Source of the DNA: Motacilla alba alba | Taxonomy: Eukaryota; Chordata; Aves; Passeriformes; Motacillidae | Assembly (NCBI RefSeq): GCF_015832195.1 | Contig: NC_052046.1 | Coordinates: 42,604,473-42,668,472 of the forward strand | Reading direction: 5' to 3' | DNA: 64,000 nucleotides | Part shown: in pieces, positions 56,195 to 64,000 of the stretch | How the letters are laid out: each line of letters begins with the position of its first letter | Numbering within the stretch: the first letter of the stretch is position 1 | Translations under genes and position numbers: made by a program | Notes under the pieces: model-generated | Told to the model about the DNA's origin: nothing | Databases searched by the model: none | What the model saw: only the letters and a program-made list of their open reading frames with translations

Positions 56195-59100
56195 AAACTA
56201 CAAGATGTGTTATTTACAAAGACTGGAAGATTTCTCCTTGTTAAATATATGCTAGAATACACTATTAAAAGCTTCCCTTTTTTAACAAGGAGACCTGCAA
56301 ATAATTTCAATGATACATTAATCCATTAACAGTTGATATAAAGCCACACTTGTCAGTCACGGCAAGCAAAATAATATACCAGGAAAAAATCATCACTTAT
56401 TATTGAGATTGCATGTGTCACGAAGCAGCATCCACTCCTATTCTAGCAGACCCCTCTTCAGTGTCAACCCTACAGGCCTTGTACTGCACATGTTTCTCAT
56501 GGTTAAGTCTTTTCCATTCAGGTACCACTCATGGCCTGTGATGAACTTCCCATGAAAGACAGCAGATAGCCAGCAGTGAAGGTCCAAAAGCCATTTCCAT
56601 CAGCCTGCAACTGAGCAGCAGAACTATCCAAAAAATGTGAGACACTATTCCTCAGCTGTACAAAAACCCCTTAGGCCCATCTGCCCTCTGCAGAATCAAG
56701 GGCAATGAATAAAAACTTGTCAGCCCTACAAAGGCAGGGAAAAAACCAGCAACCTGGACAAATCAAACTTAGCAGAACTCTCTTTTTCTCCCTTTGTACC
56801 AATGCAAACTGCACTCAAATAATAGCCTTCAATATAAACAGACTAAAAGGAATGCTGTCATTAGAGTGACAAAAACATGTAGGCTTGCAGTAGAAGAAGG
56901 AATAGCTAAGAGGAATTAGGAAAGAAATGGACACATTGACAGGTAATAAAAAGGAAAGTGAAAAACAGCAGTTTGAACAAAGGAGGACTAAGGGCATAAA
57001 AAATCCTAGACTCATCCAATAAGCACAAACCCATATCCTTCCAATACAGCAAAACTCTTGCATTTAAGATCTGAGCTTATTTTGACATGATGAACATACC
57101 ACTTTTACCATATTAAATCAAAATAGGACCATGAAGAGCAGCCCTAAACTACTAACCCAGCTGTCCTAGGAGGGTTTTTTTTTTAGCCTTTACAGTTTTT
57201 CAGCAATTAGGTGCTGTATCCATTAGAACCAGCAGACAGCACAGAGATCTCAAAGTATCTTCTATCAAAACACAGAAGACATCCATAACCAGATTTCATT
57301 AGCCATGTCTCTCACATTTCATGTATTCTGAATTTTTCTTACTATGTTTGTACTCAGGATTGGTCCCATTATGTGAAGGAAAAATTCCACTCATGCTTGT
57401 GGCAGGCTTAATGAAATAATTACAGAGACATGAGCCTGGCATCTCTAAAATTTCTTTACATTGCTATGTGCGCTCATATAAAACAACTACTACACTTCCA
57501 AGTCTGAGTGATTTCAGCAATGAGAATTACTCCACTTTCCATTTCAAAATATTCTCAGCACGATAACAGCATTTGAAAACTTACACTTGTAGAAAGAATG
57601 ATACTTTTAAAGCACTCACATTCTATTTATTTTTATTTCTTTGTCATCATTAGATCTGGTGTTTTGCATGCATGTAGGAACAAAGGGAAAAAGTTAAATG
57701 TCTAGCACTTTGAAAACAGGCATTATCTTCCACAATGAAATGATACTTCACAGAAAAAAATATCTGCAGCTATCAAAACTTTTTGTTTTGCTGGGTATTG
57801 GTTTAAGGTTTTTTGATTGTTTTGTTTCAGGTTGTTGGCTGGTTTGTGGGTTTTGGGTTTGGTTTTATATTTCACTGTAAATGTTGCAGAAAGAAAAGAC
57901 TTCCAAAGTTTTACTGTTACCTTTTTTTTTTCCTTGCATAATCCAATAATGTGTCACAGTTCAAGAAGTCCTGATAGTAAATACAGAATATCAATCGTTC
58001 CAAACATTGCATCAAAGTCACTAACAGACAGCTCCTCAAACTCTGACCAAAAAGCAGAGTGACACCATTACACCATCACTATTTTGTCTGTCAGTGTAAA
58101 TGAAGAACATTGCCCACAATGGACAAACAACAGCATGAGAGGCTTCAGCATTTATATCTGAATTCTTTGCTGTGATCTAATCACTGCCATGATGTGACAT
58201 TTGCTGGTTTATTTAAAATGGAGAAAATTTTCTTGGCAGTATGCAGGAGGTGAAAGGTCTAAATTACTAAGGCAACAAAATCTCACCCGAGGCTAGCTTC
58301 ACTTGTGTAAGAACCTAGACAAACTCACTTATGCAGTTTTAGAAATACTGACTGGAACTGCCCACTCCCCTTGCTGGAGACAACCACCTGGAAGCAAAAC
58401 CTTCTTACAGATCAGGTGCTTATTTTAACAGATACTACCACAAATTAATGATGAAGGCAACTTTATGGCAATACAGTCTTCATATAGGAGAAGAACAAGG
58501 AGAAACTTCAGGAAAAAAGGCAGGTGTAAAAAGAGGTACATCCACCAACCTGCTTGACAGACAGAATTCTCAGGAGCTGTTTTAACAGCATACATTATTA
58601 AGATCTGCCAAAATGATAGTCTATCTCCTTCCCTTAGTTCATTAAGAGTTGTAGTTTAATCAGGAAGGAGTAGCCAAGGAAACACTTGCTAAATTGCCAA
58701 ATACCAGCTGCTTAACCAAATCCCAGAGAAGGTAAGTGGTTACCAGTTTCTCTTACAAGCACCTCAGCACCTGCTGCAACATTAACAAAAGATTGTCATA
58801 ATCCAGCTAGTAGAAGTTTCCCTTTCCAGCCTTGCCTATAATCATTTTGCCAGACAGAAGGCTGTCTCTCTGGAGTCACAAATATAGAAAACACATACTT
58901 GAGCAGTGCAAAAGTTAAGTTGCTCTTTCTTACCCAGTCTTGGTAATGGTACTCTACAGTTTCTGGAGTAGTTTAGTTTTCATCCAAAAAAGAGTTGCAG
59001 ACATGTTTTGCATTTAGATCTTTGCACAAAACTACCCAGAATCTCATAAAACAAGACATGGATGTCAACTTTTATAGATAATGGGAAATTGTTAGTGAAA

Positions 59101-62100
59101 ATAAAGAAGTCCGAAGAGAAACCAAATAACCAGCTACCCCTTGCCAATTTTAAGTAAAAAAGACAGCACTAACAGACAAGTGAAATGAAGTAAAAACACC
59201 TATGTGGAAAACTAGAATGAAGGCAGACAAAGAATGACTAAAATAATTACTAAAATGGCTTTTTTGCTGTGAGGAGTCATGACAGCATTTCAGATGGACA
59301 TAATGATTTCTTGATATACTGATAAACTTTTCTAATCCACAGTTTAAGATCAGAAAGCAGCAACATACAAAGAAAGAACTGTCAAGTCATTGATTAGCTA
59401 CAGCTTTTTATAATTATCTTTTTGCTTAGTCTGTATAAAAAGGTATCCATCATTAGAAACATCACTCAACTTACACAATTGATAATTAACATTCAAACAG
59501 ACAGCCATTACCACCCAAAACTATTCAGCTGCACATTGACACAAACTGTTCAAAAACTGTAGAAATAAACTATTGTCTAAAAAGGCTCAGCTTAAACAGA
59601 GTCTGACAGTGCATGCAAGGAATAAGTAAATAAATAAACATTATCTCTGCTATTTATCTTAATAATTGTATTCAAGGTTTACTTTTAAACTACCCTCAGG
59701 AATTTCTTAAAGCCAAATCACTTTCATACACCCCTATTGCTTCCTACAACAAATTTCAAATGCCAGATGGATGTATGATATGCAGTAAAAAGAAAATAAA
59801 ATCTTTCACTGCAAGTTATTAACTACTGCAGCCTACTAGTAGTATCTCTAGGCTTGAATTTAGTCCTTTTCTGCAATTCATGAAAACCTTCTTTTGGTGA
59901 CTTAACTATGCCATAAGAGACAACCAAAATAACTTACCAATTTTATTAAAAATGTAATAGTTTTTTAATAGATGACACCCACACTGACACTTGCCTCCGT
60001 CCATTCTTCAGAACACAACATTCATCACAACAAGCATACACCAGTAAAGTTTGGCTGACAAGGTCAGAAACGACCATGTCTTCAGCGATCTTCACAAAGC
60101 AAATGCTCGGCATCTCAAAGACTTTCTGTTCTCAGAATTTAGCATGTGTAGGTCTCTTCATACTAGAAAGATGTGATTTCAGTGAAAAAATTTTTAAAAA
60201 ATTCCTTTGCTTTTGGATTGAAGTCGGGAGAAGAGAGCTGAATTTGGGGTTTTTTTCCATTTGAATGCTAAAATTGTCAAACTCTGCAGATGGTGATAAT
60301 GGATGAGTAAGTCGAATAAAAGGTTACTCATGGGAAGCCATAAATGGCTTAGGAATCTGGGGGAGAAGCAAAACCAGCTCATTTTTCTCTTGTCTTCACT
60401 CTTACAGTGAATATGGTATCATCAGGCCTAACAATGGAAGCTACAGAAGAGGACTCCAGAAACTTTTCGCATTTACTTATACCCTAGATTTCCCATACTA
60501 AATATCAAGGAAAAAAAAAGAAAACTATGACACTTTCCAAACAACCTCCAGAAATTCAATTCATTGGCAACTAATACTTGTGATTGGAGAACAAATGCTC
60601 TGACAGAGAACTGGCTTTGGAAATGGGCATCAAGTTCCACTATGAAAGTAATTTAACCCATTTGGGGGAGCGATGGAGAGCAGAACTGAATAATGGGGAC
60701 AGGTCGTACTTTCTCTTCCCTAAGGGAAGCTGCAAAAGAAGACCATAATTGATTTACATTTTGATCACAGAATAGGTTATATAAATAATTAGTCCTACAA
60801 TTAGGACTTTTCAACCCATAGCATTGATAAATTCAGTAAATTAGAAAGAAGGCCAGGGTAAAATACATCTTTGTCCAAAAAAAAAGAAAAACAAAACCAC
60901 CAAAACCAATGGGAAACAAAACAAAATATTATCCTCCCTGTATCTGCAAAACTTTGTCCAAATTCAAGACATTTTTATTCATAAAATTATAATCACACAA
61001 CCCAAGAGCTATTATTGTCTGGACAAAATAGCCTTACATGATTTAAATAACTGCTACAGATTGAACAGATTTAGATAAACAATTTCCAGTGGCAGTATCT
61101 AAGATTATCTGTAAAATGTTACATTAAAAATTTTGTATTTCTAAGATAGTAAAATGAAATATTGAAGCGCCAAGATTTACTTAATACCACATAGATCAGC
61201 TCTGGTGACTTTTATCAAAACTTAAAAGAATCTCACAACCAAGAAAGTGAAGAAAATTGCTCCCCCCAGAGTCCTTTTTACCTGGTGTGGTGCCATTACC
61301 AATACTAGGCTACTTTTCCTGTGACCAATGGTCAAAGAATGACAAATGAAGTATTTTACCAATATAAACAGAAGTCTTCTGAAATTGTTGCAGAATAACC
61401 TGATCTTGGGAGAGATTTCTACCTCATTCTAGCCAATCAAGAAAGAGAAGTACAAGACTTGAAACAGAAAATTAATAAATTGATATGCAAATAAACTACT
61501 GACTCTGGTGCTACCAGGTCTAACACTACTATTAACAAGAATACATGTTATTAAAAAGCATTTCAGTTAAACTCCCCCTACTCAGCAATAGTTAGATTGA
61601 AACTTTTGGTAAAATATGTTATTACCACAGTAATTTCAGTCACAGAAAAAAAACATGTGGATTTTTCAAGGGAAAATAGAAAAATATTGTCCATCTGTTA
61701 TTTATCTGAGAACAAGCATAAATCAGAAAACTTTATTTTACCAATATTCAAACTAAATATCTGTGAAGTAATCATCATCTTATGGCAACCCAATAAAGAA
61801 AGCATGATCTTAAAGCATAAATTGATTTAAGATGGAAGTCTACTTTGCAATTAGTTTTAGGCAAGTGCTACAGGAAAACATAGTTTAATTACTTACTTCA
61901 TTTAACAAATTAAATAAATCCATGCAAACGTTACTAAAAAAGGTAAATATTTTTCTCTAAGGCCATGGATTTCACACAAGAGTGTAATTTTTTACTACAC
62001 TTTCCACACCAAAGAACTTTTCCAGAAGTGTAGTCTTTTGCAGGTGGTAAGAACAACTTGCACATGCGGATAAGATATTTTAAGCAAGCTTTTAACAAGT

Positions 62101-64000
62101 TATGCTTGCTTTTTCCTAAAAAAGGTTCAGTAAAGCTTAAAAAACAGACAGTAAACAACCAACTAGTACAATGCTAAAACAAGAAAGATTAATCACTTGC
62201 TACAGCACTGCAGCTGCAGGGCTCTCCTAAGTACAGACAGAAGCAATCAGGCAAACACTGTACACTGGTGCGGGGTTCAGACCTCAGAGGAAAGGATTAA
62301 CTCAAAGATGGAAAGAAAACCCTTAAGAAGATGGGTTTGAATACAGTGTGTTAGCACCTTCTTAAAGTGATGAAATATTATTAGAAGTATCTTTAGAAGA
62401 CACAGATTTAACAGAAGTTATGTTCCTAAATGTAAATACTTGGATGTAGGAACAGGGGCATATATACTTTTAGCAGCATGCATGATTAGGCATTTACACA
62501 GGACATAAGATATTTCCTTACCTCTTCCTATTTTGAATCCTGAAATCAATATCTGAGTCCTTGTGCCAGAATATAATTTATATATTAGGGGGAAAAAAGT
62601 AAATGAAAGAAAATCCAGTTATTATCGCAACAAAAAAGTAGGAAATACAATCATCTGAAATGAAGGAGTTAAGATCCCAGACCATCTTGATCTTAGCGCC
62701 AAGACAGAGCTTAAGTTTCTAAATGTATCCGTGTTCCAATGAATTTTGGGAAAAGTCACTCTGAAAAAAAAATCTTGCTCCTCAAATCTGTTCTACTGAT
62801 TGCCACTGCTCAGTAAAACAAATAATTTTTTATTGTAAAAACATTTGTCTATCAGTTAAAATAAATTTGGCAACATCCTTTAACTAAGTAATCAACTGAC
62901 CCGTGGCTTTTATTATGCCAATCTGTGTACTCAATAGTTCAAATACAACAGTAAGCGTCACATACAATTATTCATAAATAAAAAATTTATAACTTAGCCA
63001 GCTGTACTGTATCTTTCAGCTTCTTCTTTCAGGTGACAAACCAGAAAAAATTGAATAGCACAACACACTCCCTGGAAATTCATCAAACACTGCACTGACA
63101 CATTTGCATGAAAAAATGACATTCATGATTACAAAAACTGTTTTGTTTGCATGCATATTGCAAAAGAATAACAAAGATGACCTGTACAAGTATAATATCA
63201 TCATAATTCACACAAAAATTGCATTATATATAATAATTGTGATGTTACTGGATAATAATCAACCAGAGAAGGTATTGTATGCTGTCTGGTTATGTAGAGA
63301 GAGAAAAAAAGTTCTTAAGGGAAAATCTTGACAAAACAGCCATTTGCAAGTTAGTAAATAACATCAAACTCATTCCATGAACCTAAAAAATTAACTTTTC
63401 CTCTCCTAATTAGTCAGGTACTGCACAGCATTTTCTCATTGACACCAAACATACACAGAATGCTTTCTGTCTTAAATCAAAATAAACTTAATGCTATTCA
63501 TAAAGCAAGTTTCCAGCAATAAGGACAGTCTCAGTATCAAAGCAGAAGGATCCTTACCGCTGCCAGAACACAGACCTTTTTAATGTAGACAAATTTCTAA
63601 GTTACTGTCAGTTAAAAATTCAGAATACAAAATAGTTATCTCTTAAGATCATCCGATATAGATGTCTACAGGGAGAGTAAGTCTTCTCCATGCCCCTTTG
63701 CAGAGATGAAAAATAGTGTCAGAGCTAGTTTAAGTAAGTTATTCTATTGGCAACAAAACTACAAAAAAGACTGATTATCACTTTTGCATATTTCTTACTT
63801 ACAATCCCTGCACTATTGTAATGCTACCACACATACCTTGATTTACTCCAGTTCTCACCCCCACCTCCTCAAAAATCTCCCCCACTGGCTCCATCAACTT
63901 ATAATTGTGATTTGAAGGAGGCAGTCATAACTGTGAGAACAGTCATTTTCTGGCACAAAGAACAAGTAACTTGAGCTCACTAGAGTTTGTCATTCCCCCT
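56195..64000. other. presumed PCGF3 first intron to the window edge, no gene recognised
   Basis: AT-rich, with no recognised repeat family, no CpG-rich promoter and no identifiable exon on either strand. The PCGF3 5' non-coding exon and promoter are expected beyond 64000, unless a small GC-poor 5' exon is hidden here. Confidence 0.5.

Overview
The window is vertebrate, and most likely avian, nuclear DNA. It is AT-rich, with coding sequence split into small exons by canonical GT-AG introns. It carries many fragments of CR1 retrotransposons, the dominant LINE of birds, and remnants of bird-type retroviral LTRs. The LTR wording at 54.9-56.2 kb resembles repeats I associate with passerines, so a songbird is a reasonable guess, but order or species cannot be fixed from this window.

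One protein gene can be supported with confidence: PCGF3, encoding Polycomb group RING finger protein 3, on the minus strand. All eight coding exons lie between 34214 (ATG) and 18521 (stop). Joined, they give 729 nt, or 242 residues plus stop, with every junction in frame and flanked by GT and AG. The product has an N-terminal C3HC4 RING finger, an acidic linker and a C-terminal RAWUL ubiquitin-like fold. It is a chromatin protein of a variant PRC1 complex that monoubiquitinates H2A. The exon holding the ATG starts with a 3' splice site only 9 nt upstream of the start codon. At least one non-coding 5' exon and the promoter must therefore lie further upstream, and no GC-rich promoter is visible up to 64000, so they are probably outside the window.

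Layout: 1-13200 is downstream flank with an antisense CR1 tail (1.8-2.2 kb), a probable LTR remnant (9.3-9.9 kb) and no recognised gene. 13200-18520 is probably the long PCGF3 3' UTR, repeat-poor, with several candidate poly(A) signals and a (TA)n microsatellite. 18521-34223 is the coding part of PCGF3, with plus-strand CR1 copies in its introns. 34224-64000 is probably the first intron, with minus-strand CR1 copies (38-45.8 kb), an LTR mosaic (55-56.2 kb), several short perfect hairpins and one speculative plus-strand pair of exon-like segments (42.0 and 43.7 kb).

I see no CRISPR array, tRNA, rRNA, operon or undescribed multi-gene system. The unusual items are small: perfect hairpins, a candidate CTCF site, LTR tandem units and the antisense exon-like segments.
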